Assembly (NCBI RefSeq): GCF_000002425.4
Contig: NC_037260.1
Span: forward strand, 8,027,808-8,091,807
From: Physcomitrium patens
Taxonomy: Eukaryota; Streptophyta; Bryopsida; Funariales; Funariaceae
Length of the DNA: 64,000 nucleotides
Reading direction: 5' to 3'
Shown: positions 12,448-25,500 of the stretch, piece after piece
Layout of the letters: each line of letters begins with the position of its first letter
Numbering within the stretch: the first letter of the stretch is position 1
Program-made: the position numbers and the translations under genes
The notes under the pieces: model-generated
Databases searched by the model: none
What the model was told of the DNA's origin: nothing
Seen by the model: the letters and a program-made list of their open reading frames with translations, nothing else

Positions 12448-15061
12448 ATGAGGATTCGCAAAGGCCACCGCTGCTTGCCGCTGGCGCCCGCGGATCGTTC
12501 TTGTTTGCAGGAGGATTTGGCGCACAGGGATCAAAGTGGTCGTGCGGTAGATGCCCGGAAAGCCGAGGTCCAATCGCCTGGACTCGCCGACGGCACTGCT
12601 GCTGTTGCTGCACCCGCAGACGTTGCAGCCACCAGAGGCTCTCAGGACCTGGTACTGCTGGCGTGGAGATTGTAGTTGCCGGGTTGTAGTTAGCACGTCG
12701 TGAGTTTTGGATCCACGTGTAGCGTGTGGCTAAGTGGTATTTTTATGAGACTGTTTGCAGACGCCAGACGTAATGAATTCCGGTGCGGTATTGTCGAGTT
12801 TTGGCCGAAAAGGCAATCTTCGGACGCCGTTTCTACTTGGAACCGATGTAGCTCTCGGACTTGGCTGGCATTGAGAAATGAGTTAGTGTATACTACTGGT
12901 CCAAGTGTGTTACTTGAAGCCTATTTAGACGTGTGGAGAAAATCTGTCTTCATTATATCTGCAGCGGTCCATGGTCGATATGCAACACTGACAGACCTGA
13001 CCGGTTTCATGTTGCAGCAGGAACATGCACACGGCACGTCTTTGGATAGAGACGCGAGCCTGGAGGATGATCCAGAAAAGAACAGGTACGTCCTCCTCTG
13101 AAGGCCATCTTCCGGTGTGTTTCCCAATTGTCGCATTGCTGGTATTTCCACTGGTGGGCAATACTCTAGATGCCATAGCTGTGGTCAGCACACGTTTCCG
13201 TAAATTGTAATCAGGTTCTTTGTCGTTGATCGACTCGCCCCGTCTAGAAGCTTGTCGTTGCTACACAGATAACTTTGTGGGAGCATCGAGCCTAGTAGAC
13301 AGGAATCAACTGGACTGAAAGAAATGCATAAATGTCTTGTGCGAAGCCATGGGTCTGACGCGACGTCTGACCTGTGGAAGAATTGCTGGATAACAGGGTT
13401 TCCGCCGATGATGATTTCAACGACCAGTCCGCGGTTCAGAATACAGGTGATCACTGCTTCCACAAGTATACTGATTGAGCCCCTATAATTCTGAGGGTTT
13501 GGAATAGACTGAGACTTGCTCCGACAGCCCTTCATCTTCGTGTTCTCAGATCTTTGTGACGCAACTTTACCTTAGGGTTCAACTTTAATAGCAGGACCCT
13601 CCACCTCACATCTTTACGAAATCGCCCTTCTAGTCTGAGTGATCTCACACAGATTGATCGCGTGTTGTCTCAGTTGAGACCGGGTCGTCAGCTGATGGAC
13701 ATTCAAGAAAGCGTCGCGCGTCGATCTCCGCGGAAGTGAAACTCTCCATCAGCTCTATCATACGAGCAGGTACAATACTTGGGGATGTTAAGTGCGCATC
13801 TTCATTACGTAATGAGCATTTGAAGACGATTCAGCTGGAGGTTGCTTAGGACCTGATTATTGCTTGATTGCAGGTCATTGCAACCATAATTTCTTGGGTA
13901 CAGTGAGTCATTCTCTAGGTTTCGTGCTTAGCACTTCTATGACCTAGGATCTTGCAGGAGTCGGTGGGTAAGCCTGAATTGGTCCTTGTGTTCAGTTCAG
14001 AGTTGCGCAATGTATGCTAAATTGTGCAGCAAAACATGTTGATAGTGTAAGGAACGGATGGTACCTCGTCGAACCTAAATTTGAGCGGCAACTTGTGTAA
14101 CCTAGGTGTGGCACCCGTGAAAACTAATTCGCCAACGGCTCTAGTAAGTGCGCAGTCAGTTGTCACGTCGGACTTGTCACTTGTCAAAGACCGTAAGGAC
14201 GCGAAAGATAGCAGCCCATCTATTGCAATGAAAACCATGGATCAGCACAATCTTCTGTTGCAGTCTTTGAAGCGCGTCTGCTCTACTGCTGTGAATACCG
14301 GGCTGACAGCGAAAGAGGCAGTTGCAAAAATCCGAGAGCTAAGCCTACCAGGTTTGAACGAAGGGGGTGAGAGACTGATCGTTCAGGTAGCTAAAGCATT
14401 CCGTAGTTCTTCCGCTTTCATCGAGCGCGAGGAGCGTGGAAGATACTTTGTACAGGATTCTTCGAGTTTAAAAGAGTGGGAAAATTTCAATGCTGAAGAA
14501 TCCAGTGTTAATTGTGAGATGGCAATTTTGAGAGAACCTACAGAAGCGGAAAAGGCCGAAGAAGCTGCGAGGCAGTTGCAAAGTTTGCAGAGGGTGCAGG
14601 AGAATATCGTTGATCGTGAGGGGGTAACAAATCGCAAGGAAAAAAATGGGCTCGAGGGGAAATTAGATCATAGAATTGTAACATTGAGAACCAAGAGCGG
14701 CGCCAGGGCGTCCAGCTCACAGAAGGCGAGTCTGTCGCGGGATCAATCAGGATCCCGGTGCAATCGGGATGATGGGAAGGGTTGGAGATGTTTTCGACCT
14801 GCGGAAGTAGGATTTTCTTTGTGCAAGTACCACCGGGATCAGATCCGCCGGGCCGAAATTCGTCGAAGGAAATCGAGGAATAAGTCAAAGGAACAGATTC
14901 CAGTGAAGCCTTTGTACCCTATACCGAAGGATGTCAAGATATCTTCCATTTCAGAAGTGGATAAATCAGTCGACGCCAATATGATTGAATCTGACGACGA
15001 ACTGCCTGATATTAAGCGTCGGAAATTTGTGAAAGCAAAATCCCTGAAGTCAATACTGTGA
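12448..15061 (+). CDS. WRC-domain protein 1 (tandem copy A)
   Basis: This is a predicted nuclear regulator of the plant WRC family; its precise role is unknown. The four exons are 12448-12651, 13018-13085, 13397-13446 and 14052-15061, summing to 1332 nt (443 aa) with all phases consistent. Exon 1 opens with MRIRKGHRCLPL, a start I recall from other plant WRC proteins. Residues about 174-240 (LLLQSLKRVC to RGRYFVQD) resemble a small HARE-type winged helix. The WRC motif C-x9-C-x10-C-x2-H lies at Cys344, Cys354, Cys365 and His368 with the core DDGKGWRC, followed by an Arg/Lys-rich stretch that can act as a nuclear signal. The C terminus ends in FVKAKSLKSIL. The exon borders were chosen because the second gene at 17221-19599 has the same lengths for exons 2 and 3 (68 and 50 nt) and the same signals. 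No QLQ domain is present, so it is not a GRF. Confidence 0.85.
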
Positions 15062-16900
15062 ACGTTGAGCTACCGGAGATTTTGTTAGGGATGTTGTGTG
15101 TAGAGGCCTTATCAGCCAGTCGGAATGTTTTCCGGATTATATCTTGTACATATGCATTCTTTTCAAATAAGCTTCTTGCTCGGACGGTGTTTATTAGCAA
15201 CACGGCATGACGTTTGTTTCATTTCGTTTCAGGGTCGTTTGTCTCATTTCGTTGTGTTGGTGTGAAGCATTCCAATAGTCATCCCATGGTTTCATGAATA
15301 CTTCTCCGAGTACGAATTTTGTGATACTGGAAACCCTTGCGCCGGAGACATCGATTCTGTGTTTGTCCTTGTTGCACATCGGAAACTCCCGATTCTGAAA
15401 CCTGACTATTTCTGCAGGAAAATTCAGAGTCAAGTGTCGAATGACATTACTCTGGCTAAGCCTGAAAGGAATTTCTTTTGCATCCCTCAATTTTTCGCAA
15501 TGCATCAATCCTTTGCAGTCACCAGCAGTCGAACCCTCTTTCCGCTGCGACGTTTGGCTTTCGTATCAGTCTCACTTGATTAGTCCCACTCGAAATGCTA
15601 TTTGCGAAGTGCCCAGGCACATCACCAATTCCAGCTCAACTCCCACACATTATATGGGGCCGCGAACTTTCAGACATCTTCCCACACTTTAGCTCCCATT
15701 CTCAAGGATAAATGTCGATTCCCAACTGGTACAACAAATATTTTATCATCCAAAATGTACCTACCGCCTGCAGTTGGTCAGCAGCCAATACGACCAGGAC
15801 AAATTCAATTCAATCAGCTATAATAAATTGCATCTTGGTCAGGAGTCGTAGATCCAGGGCGTCATGACATGCACGGTCATTTGAGCCCAAACCTGTTTCG
15901 TGGAATCCACTGCTACACTCCTTAGAAACCCACTACATTGTTCGCAACCGACGCACAGAATCCGACATGCTTTCATCGACTGCATTGATCCAAACAGAAG
16001 AAAAATGATAGCAATCAAACATCAGCTTGAAAAGCTTCACAGTGGACGATTCCACAACAACGTGGGCGTGACTTTGCCATAATAATGCTTCATTTTCTGC
16101 GCATTTCCTAGCGCAACTCGATAGCGCTGTCGCATTAAAATAGAGCACCGAATCAGATGCTTCCACATCACGAAGCAAATATCTCAGCCCTCGTCATCGC
16201 CAACCTACAACTGACGCTTTGCGTCCAGTCCCGGAACGCACGAAACCAGGTCGATTTACCAAACCTGTAGGCCTTCATCCATCTTCGACTTCCTTATTCC
16301 GCTAACGGATGCGGTTTTCAAGGATTCGAACCTAGAGTTCTCGGCTACTTGGGACCCAGACCCAGAAACGGGTGTTCTACAGTCACTGCCTCAGAAGACA
16401 CGTCGAGAGCTTCTTCAATTGTAAAATCCATTTGTACGGGGGTACATTCTTTTGGTCCCGAAGTGCCTTGTACAATGAGCTATCCTGGGTTAGTGTAGGG
16501 TACTAGAGTAAAGGATAGACCGTCAGCAATGATGATGTGAATTGACCGTGTGGGGAGGTCCTACGTTTTTTCGTCACTCAGAATCATCAATTACAAATAG
16601 CCAATACTGCAGTTATAGGTTTACAAAACCATGTTTCAGGAGAGATTGTTTAGAAAACGCAAATAGAAGACTTGCGATACCATGTACTAAACATCGACGT
16701 TGAACATACCAAATTCTGCGCGGAGAAGTGATTTTCGTTTAGCGTGTCAGTTACAAATTCAAAAGGGTGTGGTTGATGATCAGTCAATGGTGGTTCAGTA
16801 TCGGGAGGTTTCAATTGTGAACGAGCCACCGTAGATGCGATAGGGGATCTACATGGATGAATGAAGAGAGGAGAGTCAAACGGATGTCGTCGGTCATGTG

Positions 16901-16938
<38 letters not shown>

Positions 16939-17220
16939 ACGTTGCTTGGGAGACGGTCCTGGCTTTCGCTTCCCCCCTTTATCTCCCTCCATTCGCTGTA
17001 CCTGCAGCCCAGCCCAAGCCCGCGCTCCCGCGCTCACTGGTTGCTATGGTTGTTGCTCGTTACGATGCTTCTGTGGTTTTTGTGAACACGGTGGTAGCGG
17101 CGGCGGGACAAATCTCGCTCACTCTTTGCCTCTCTTCTCAGCGTGTTTTTTTTTTACCATTTCCATCCCCTTGAGTCCTCTCTCATTTTAATCTTCGTTT
17201 TTAATTCTGACTCTTCTGCT
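15062..17220. other. Spacer between the two WRC genes
   Basis: This holds the 3' UTR of copy A and the promoter and 5' leader of copy B. I see no further gene. A tRNA T-loop-like string near 16320 does not fold into a tRNA. Confidence 0.6.
16904..16935 (+). repeat. (CT)16 microsatellite in the leader of WRC gene 2
   Basis: A pure CT dinucleotide tract of about 32 nt, roughly 290 bp upstream of the second WRC start codon. Pyrimidine tracts of this kind are common in plant 5' leaders. Confidence 0.9.
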
Positions 17221-19599
17221 ATGAGGATCCGTAAGGGTCACCGATGCTTGCCGCTTCCGCCTGCCGATCGTTCCTTCTTGCAGGAGATCCCGGTGAATCC
17301 GGAGAAAGAGGTTTGTTCGAATGAGGACAGGAAGGACGACGCGAAGCAGGCGTTATTACGACTCGTCGCGCTTGCTGCTGCTCCAGTTGCAGACATCATC
17401 AGTGGTCCTCAGTACCTGGTAGTGTCGATTGCGGAATATTGTAGTTAACACGTTGCAAGTGTCGGGCGTAAGTAATATGTGTGCTCATGTGATATTTTAT
17501 AAGATTGCTTTCAGACACTAGAAGTATTGAATTATGGTGCGCTGTTGGTCCCGCCCTATCGAGCTTTGGTAGATAAATCAATCTCCAGGCGTGGTTTATT
17601 CTCGGAAATGTTGTAATTCCCAGGCTTCCGGCTGGCATTGAGAAACGGGTAGAGAAATGTCGGTTCATGTAAATAGCGAAGTTAGAGTATGTTACTGGGC
17701 CGACTGTGTTTATTACAACGGATTCTCCATTCTCGTGTCCATAAGCTGCAATCATGTCTGCAGTGCGGCCATGGTTGATTTGCAACACTTATAGACCATA
17801 ACTGTTCCACGTTGCAGCAGGAACATGCAAACGGTTCATCCGTGGAAAGAACTCCAGGCTTGGATAATGATATAGAGAAGACCAGGTATAGCCTCTTCCG
17901 AAGGCTGTTATAAATTCGTGTGCGGTAACTGTAGCATTGTTGTATGGAGAATCTCCAGTCCGCCGCATTGCTCTGGGTGCTTTAGCTGTGGTCAGCAAGC
18001 CTACATGTTGTGACACTCGTTTTCAACTACAAAAATGGTGCCGCAAGATCGTAGTGATGTTTCTGCAAATAGAAATTAGTCCAGACGACGACCGACGAAA
18101 CGCACAAAGTTATTTTATGAAGCGGTGGATCTGACCTATGGAAACATTGGTGGATGGCAGGGTTTCAGCTGATGATAATTTCAACGGGCACTCTTCCATG
18201 CAGGACACAGGTAATTATTTGTTGCACAACTACTTTGATAGAGCTAAAAGTGTTGAGATTTAGTACTGAGCGCATTGAATGCTTTTGAATCAGATTATTG
18301 TTGTCAGTTTTCTGAACTTACTCACGCCACAATATACTTCATTTGGTGATTACTTTCAAAAATTCCCTTCATCTTCGCGTCCAGAACTCTGTAATACAAA
18401 TTTTACTTAGGGCACGACCTTAATAGTACGACTTTTCACCACACATAAGTATGAAAAACTTCAGGTTTCTGAATCTAAGTAATCTCTTACAGATCTATCA
18501 CGGCTTTACCCTGTTGGAGTTTGACTGTTTGATTATATGCTGTGCGATATGTCCAGGATTCTGATTTGGTCTGTGCTGTTGTTCAGGTATCGATTCAGCA
18601 GTGAGGAATCAGACAGCAACACCGCCGAGGACGAAATCTGTCTTTACCAGGCACAAGCCAGTCTTCACAGCTGGAACAGCCCGTAGCAACACATCCACCA
18701 TAGAAATGGAAGATAAAGCAGATTTGTTACTGCAATCATTACGCAATTTTTGCTCAAAATCGGGTATAACTGGTGTAAGTGCTTGCGACGCAGTTGCCCA
18801 GATGATAGAGCAAGGCTTACCAGGGTCAAACGACGGGGATGAAAGTTTGACTGTGAACGTGGCTAAATTATTTCGCGACAGCTCTAAATTTATAGAACAC
18901 GAAGGGCGTGGGAGATATTTCTTCCCGGATTTTCCTGCACGCGAAGAAAACGAGTCGTTGATTACAGGAGGTTCAGAATTCTATGGGGGAGAAGCGGTTT
19001 CAAGCAGCGATATGATAGAAGCTGCTAGACAGCTACAAAATCTACAACAGAGCTATTCAAATCTGCTCGGCTCTGGTTTTCTTGAACTGAGTGAATCTCC
19101 ATCCTTCCATGATGGCGATCATAAGACAGTTAAGAACACGATTGAAGGACTTGTTGGACAGTCAAATGTTGGCAGAGATCATAAGCATGTTACAGCAATA
19201 AATCAGAGAGCCAGCTCGAATGTTTCCAGATCACAGAAAGTTATCCGTGCTGACCAGGTTGAGTATCAGTGCAAGCGGGATGATGGAAAAGGCTGGAGGT
19301 GCTCTCGACCTGCAGAATTCGGGATCACAATGTGCAAATATCACCGAGAACAGATTTGGAAGTCTCAAAGTCGTCGAAAGAGAGCCAAATTTGACGCGGA
19401 ACTAACCGTTCCTGCTGAGATTTCTTCGTTCACATACGTGGCCAATGCGCGCGCCGTACCGAATGCCGTCACAACAGCAAAAGATCATTGTACATTTCTG
19501 GACGAAGAATTGCCGTACGATGAACGTCGGCAGTTTGTAAAGGCGAAGTCTCTGAAGTCTCTACTATCGATCAACGGTGGGCAGACGAAAATTTATTAA
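17221..19599 (+). CDS. WRC-domain protein 2 (tandem copy B)
   Basis: This is a paralogue of the preceding gene with the same orientation and layout. Exons 17221-17418, 17818-17885, 18161-18210 and 18587-19599 sum to 1329 nt (442 aa). It starts MRIRKGHRCLPLPPADRS. Residues about 151-218 give the winged-helix-like region, ending in GRGRYFFPDF. The WRC motif lies at Cys334, Cys344, Cys355 and His358 (CKRDDGKGWRC), followed by a basic run KSQSRRKRAK. The tail RRQFVKAKSLKSLL matches copy A closely. Between these conserved blocks the two proteins have diverged widely. Exons 2 and 3 are identical in length to those of copy A, which supports the model. Predicted to be nuclear; partner and targets cannot be read from sequence. 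Confidence 0.85.
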
Positions 19600-22500
19600 C
19601 GGATTTGAAAGTCAGTGCAAGGTGTTCCGCCTTGGGGAGATCTTACAGTAACTTGTAGGATTTTCATTTGTACATTTGTTTGATGTGGATGTATTGCTTC
19701 TCCCCCATCTGATGCTATAGTACTCAAGAAACTACTCATTGAACGTTGTCATCGAGGGTTCGGTTCTCAATGTTTCTAAACTGGACATTAATTCTAGAGT
19801 TTATTTAAAAAGGGCATGTCAGCATAGGGAGACGTCGAGATGGAATCCTCAATGACCTAACGATTTAACTGTATTCATTTCGAATTGGTGTTGATAAATT
19901 TGAGAACTTAAATAGTTGCATCCTGCGGGATGGATAATTTTGATGACATACCAAGATTCAGGTGAGAGAATCCTGATTGCTTGAAGCGAGCGAGATATGT
20001 GAACTTTCGGTTACAACAGCGACCACGAATATCCAAGATTCAGGGCGTTCGCTGCAGAGCTGGAAAGTGACAGTGAAGGTAGTTATGCTCTATTCCACTC
20101 AACCTGCAGTGACATGTTCTTCAGAACCGATAGAGATCATAGTAGCTAGAAAGTAGGAGGTATATGTCGATGTGAGTACGATCTAATGCTTATGGATTCT
20201 GCAATTAATGAGATCAACAGATAGGAAGGTTTGGTGTTAAGTACAACGCGTTGAAAGGACGCAATCTTTCGCGATTCAATCTCTGGATTACATAGTCTAT
20301 CAGGGGGCGTGGTTAAAGATTTTGAGAAGTGACTAATCAGAAATTCATTTTCTTCAAAAATTACTGGAGTTTGACTTAGTTTCCACTGTATCAAGTGTTT
20401 TATCCAAAACTAAGCACGACCCGAACGCTGCAGGATCAGTCGTTTAATTTACAGGATTTGCGGAAATTTTCGTCTCACAACGTGTTGCAGTTGCGAGCAC
20501 TGCGGACGAGTAATCCTCACGAGTGGGGGCAAAGTCCTGGGAAACAGTAACACATCACACAGAATCCTAAGTCATCAACAGGCATGGTTCACACCAGCGT
20601 ACTGGATGAGAAAACAAACGCTCTTCGCCAAAAGCAAAAACTCAATATAGCTCTACGACAAGACATGCAACACCAGGAGAGACATCTTGAGCTACGTCCG
20701 AGAGGTGCCACCTGCTTAATCCACAGGACCAGCTAGCTGAAGAAACACAATCTCCTACTGACCTTTTCCAATGTCAATCTGCGTACTCACAGCTCATGTG
20801 CGCAGTCCGACGAAGTAGAACTGAAGAGGACGAAGTCTACGTTGCCGAGTACCCAGTCATAGACTAACGTGCACAGAATATTTCTCGTGCGCGGTGACCA
20901 CGACATGCTACCTAGGTTGCCAAAGCTCAACCGATTGTCCAAACCCCTTCACGATAAGAAGAAAACACTCTGAAACCATAACATCTGATTCATGAAATCA
21001 CATGCCGCCGACGATACCGGCACCTTGGCCGTCGCCATGTTCTCAAGCGCGGAGCTTATAAGTTGATGATTTAGCCGAGTCTGGTATGTTTTGGTTTTAG
21101 ATTGGAGAGTACTTTCCCGTTCATGTTTTATGTAGAAATGGAGGTGTATTGAGTGTCAAGTGAGTGGCATTTGATTCATCTACTGTAAAAACCGGGCTCA
21201 GAGTTTCAGTGGTGTCTAAATATGATCAAATAAAGTTGTGAATCTGTTCGGGAAGTAGACCTGAGTTTGAATATGACTGAATCAGTTATGCAACATAGCT
21301 ACAATTTTTTCAACTTTTGTGGTCAGTTCTAATTTTCCACTGTTTACAAGAACAACGATGAGCCACGATGAGTTTGTGGGTTCTGAAATGTAGAAAGAAA
21401 TGCTTACCTTACACCGGCCCGTAAGCGTGGTGTTGGGATGGAATTGTATACAGGTGTAGGAACATTTCATTGTTTGAGCACACAACACTGTTGACATAAT
21501 TTTGAGCGGCGTAATTTCTGGGCCGACAGCATGCCCATCAACTTGTAGCTATCAACTTGTGATATTACAGTCTTTTCATTCTCCTAGTCTAGTACAATTC
21601 ATCAGAAACAGCAAGTATTGTCATCAAGACAGTCAGAGAGTTAACTATCTTCACATCATCTGAAAGGTAAGGATGGTCATCTTGGCATCAAAATAATGAC
21701 CAAAGACTTGGCAACACCAGACTTGTTGACACGCCATACCAGATATCGACAGCAATCCTTCACAGTAATCTACGCCAACTACAGTAAGTCAAACTTCCTC
21801 CCCAAGGATCGAACAATGTAACTATGTCTTCGGTCTTCGGGTGATTCGGTCACAATGACACTGGCATTGTGGCAAACGAATGCCTTCAGTCAACTTGCAG
21901 CCTTGAAGCGGCTCCTCTCTCTGTAAACTCTGGGCGTTCCTTAAACACTTTGAGACGAAATTAAGAGTTACATCAGACCACTGGTGGGTATTCATGAGAT
22001 AGATCATAACATTCTGCAATAAATTCTCATTTCCCGTCTTATTATCCGCTTCACATCTTCTTCACGGCAAGCTCGCAGCCAACTTATTGCACGACATCTA
22101 ATGCAGAACTCTTGTATCTCGAACACCGCCTTGCAATAGAGCCATTTCATGCAAGACACTACAAAAAACGACGTGTGGTAGATCATGGTCTTGTTCTGAT
22201 ACGTTTAATTCCCAAACATGTTGATAGCTGCTAACCATGTCGACTAGTTTTCGTTGAAGGCTGGCCATAGGCTCTTAACACGTCTTCTGCACTCCTTTTG
22301 GGAAGAGTATACTGGATTCATCTAAACTATCAAACACTTCACAGGTGCAAAATAACTTTTCCACTGGTGTTTATTTGTAGAGATTTGTGCATGCTTAAAT
22401 AGTAATCCAAGAGAAACAGAAAAGGATTTGACTTGATCCTTCAGGGTACCCTTTCAGAGAACCAGCCACTAAGCTGCGGGGCTTGCCTTAAAGGTTGGTG

Positions 22501-25500
22501 GTTACAAAATGCAACTCCCAGATCGCAAGTATCCAATTCGTGTATTTAAATTGCCAGCTTCATGGGGTCTCAAAGAACCTTGCATATAAGGTATCAGCAG
22601 TAGCTTTCCCGGATCAATACGATATGATAACGATGTAAATATCTCTCAAGCAACCTGATCATTGATGAAAATAAGCAAGTCGGAACACTGATGTCTGCAT
22701 CCCACCAGCAGAAATGATGTCAATGTGTGATCACGATCAAGAAAGACAAACTTCAGATCTTTTCTTCACCGAAGAACTATTCAATCATCGATTGTTTTTA
22801 AAACCTGCAAGAATGTAGTGAACCTCAGATACAGATGAAGCCTTTAATGACGAAATCCAGGTTGAAGTCCTCATGTATCCGCAACTCGCACCTTCGCACA
22901 ACATGTTGATCCCCACGAATGCTGCAGATGTACAATCACGAGCGGACTTGAGCAATCTGCTACAGCAACTGCTTATCAGCCGTGTTTATTATCTGGAATG
23001 ACCTGTCTTTTCCTATGTGGTGAGCAGTCAGTGCACAGAACAAGACTGCGACGTGCTCGGCGGATTGGGCATACCATTCCAGCGTTAGTTGTTGATAGGA
23101 ATAATATTAGACGCGAAAGTAGGAGTTGGCAAATCTTTGGATCAGTGAAGTCATCTTCATATCCCTAATACTGCTCAAACACTACATCTTCGTCTATGAT
23201 AGGTTCAATACATTCCAGATCCTGCTCAACCAGAACAGACCAGAAAGACTGAGCAGAACAGTGCATTGATCATGGATCAGCAAGGGTACTAGTGATGATT
23301 TTTACTTGATCAGAGTTTCATGCGAATCTACTAAACCATAGATTTTAAGGTATCTGAACATTTGAAAGAGCAGGTACATAGTAATCAAAGAGATTAACTG
23401 TGCCTTCGACTTTCTTATCCCAAACAAGCTCAGGGCTGGGGTGGAATCTGCTTTTCCGTTGTCATCAGGCGCAACGACTGAATCACAAGAATATCCCACT
23501 CAGTTGTGCCCTGCGATATCAAAATCATGATCATTTCCGACAAGAATAATATTCAAGACCATTGACATCATAATTTTTTCGGACTCTGAAACTGTACTTA
23601 CGAAATTGCAAATGAGCTGTAATCAATTTGGGTGATCGCCTTTACCACGAAGTTCTAATTAAGTCATAGTTTTAGACCAATCACTCTGATAAATATGGAG
23701 CAAAGCTATATTAGAGCAGTTTCCCAAGTCATTGATTAGTCGCAGACACTGGTTTACACAGAAATATCCAATTGGATTTGTTGAACTCAAAACTATACAT
23801 GTGTTATCTGCTCTCAAGACACGCTAACTTGGAGGGTCCTCAGAAGAAATTTTTCCAAAAGCTGTAAGCTACAGTAACATCTCCAGATTCCAGAACAATG
23901 TAGACTCGAGTTTTCTGTGGAAATAATGTTAAGATTTGGTCTATAATGACAGTTCTAATGTTTTAATACACACATATACGAAGTGGTCTGAATGGTACCC
24001 TGGATTATTCTCCATCGAAAATATTGGTAACGTGCAATTCTGAGAAAATGACCAGGGATCATTGAAATGCTCTTGAATATGACATCATGTCTAACATGGA
24101 AAATAATTGGCAAAGTTACTCCTCTGGAAGGAGAGTTCCTAGTTCAGAGCTAAACACTTAGGACAACCTTCAGTCCTTTCCAAAAGGTTTTTCCACGATG
24201 TATCTTGTCCATCCTCCTGTTTGACATACAGTGGAAACATTTTCATCTCGATCCAAAAACTTTTATAAAACTAGATTAGATACACGATGTACATTATTTC
24301 ATGAACTATTGTCTCATCGGAAAATGATATCAGGGTGGAGACACTGGAAGGAGAAATACTTGTAAGCTGGATAGGCCGAGCCTCAACAGACTACCGACCC
24401 TTATGGTGTGCTTGAGAAGCTTTAAGTCTGTAGCATCCCAGGCATAAACGTCAATACATGACATTTCCGCTTCATTACTCTGAATGCCAAATAATCACAC
24501 AAGACTACAATATTACTCTCCTAAATGAACAGATATGATTTTGATGTCAAAAGCACTCAAGGTCACAATTATTATGGGCAGTAATTTTTTTCAAGTCATT
24601 GTACGAAGCACTTCAGAAAATTTTAGATAAAAAATCTCTGATGCAACAATGGCCGCCTGTTTTGGAATACTAAATCCAAGCACGGGGCAAACAGCTCGAT
24701 CTAATCACTGAGAGTCTCAGACCACGAAGAGAAGTGTTTGAAATCCTTCTTCCTGTCGAGTGAGAAAGGTTTGCAGGCAAGAATATTGGCATATACCGTA
24801 CCTGCTTGTGGAGATTGAAAATGGCTAGAAAGGTTTCTTCATCGTAAGGTCTCCAGATGCAACAGCCACTCTTCGATTGGGATGTTTGGTCCGACGTAGG
24901 GTTTTCCTAAAGAGCTGGTGGAGGCTTCTGAGCAGTAATTCCCACTGTGAATGATGGTCATGCCAATTAGTGCTTTTTTCAGACACTGACAAACGTTAAT
25001 TCATCGCCTGATAACTAAACACAAGCTGCAACCTTCATATCATTCCTGACCCAATGGCTTAACTGAGTATTAAGTAGTGCAAGTCATATTGAGCAAATAT
25101 CAAGCTAATTCATTTCAACATAAAAAGTTACTGTAATGACTCATAAAGTGGCACTAAGTTGACTAGATGGAGAAATGAGGGTACGCAAAATGACAAGAGT
25201 CTTCATTATTTTAGATATTCTCCAGCGTTACTCGCCACTTCGTCAATCCATAAGACCTTCCTGTCTTCATGTATTACAGTATGCAAAACTTACCAAAGAT
25301 TTCTATTGTCTCTGCTTTCCTAAGTCTACTGACCTCTAGGAATCAAGTACATATCGAATCCTTCGACTGATTGGTTATGAAACAGGATTAGAACTACACC
25401 AATGCATACGACTCAGTTTCTAAACCACACAGACCATGCACAGGAAAATCCAGTGCACATCATATCGATCGCATCACACGTCACGAATCTCGCCACCGCT

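Noticed and set aside
11771-12613. 280-codon open frame on the minus strand
   Set aside because: It is made of His/Gln, Thr and Pro runs from triplet repeats, lies antisense to the first exon and leader of WRC copy A, and shows no domain.
16300-16390. T-loop-like string GGTTCGAATCC on the minus strand
   Set aside because: No acceptor stem, D-arm or anticodon arm can be paired around it.
20584-23002. Short protein-like frames (for example 20584-20736 and about 22830-23002)
   Set aside because: Frames of 50-60 codons are expected by chance dozens of times in a region of this size and composition, and none matched a family.
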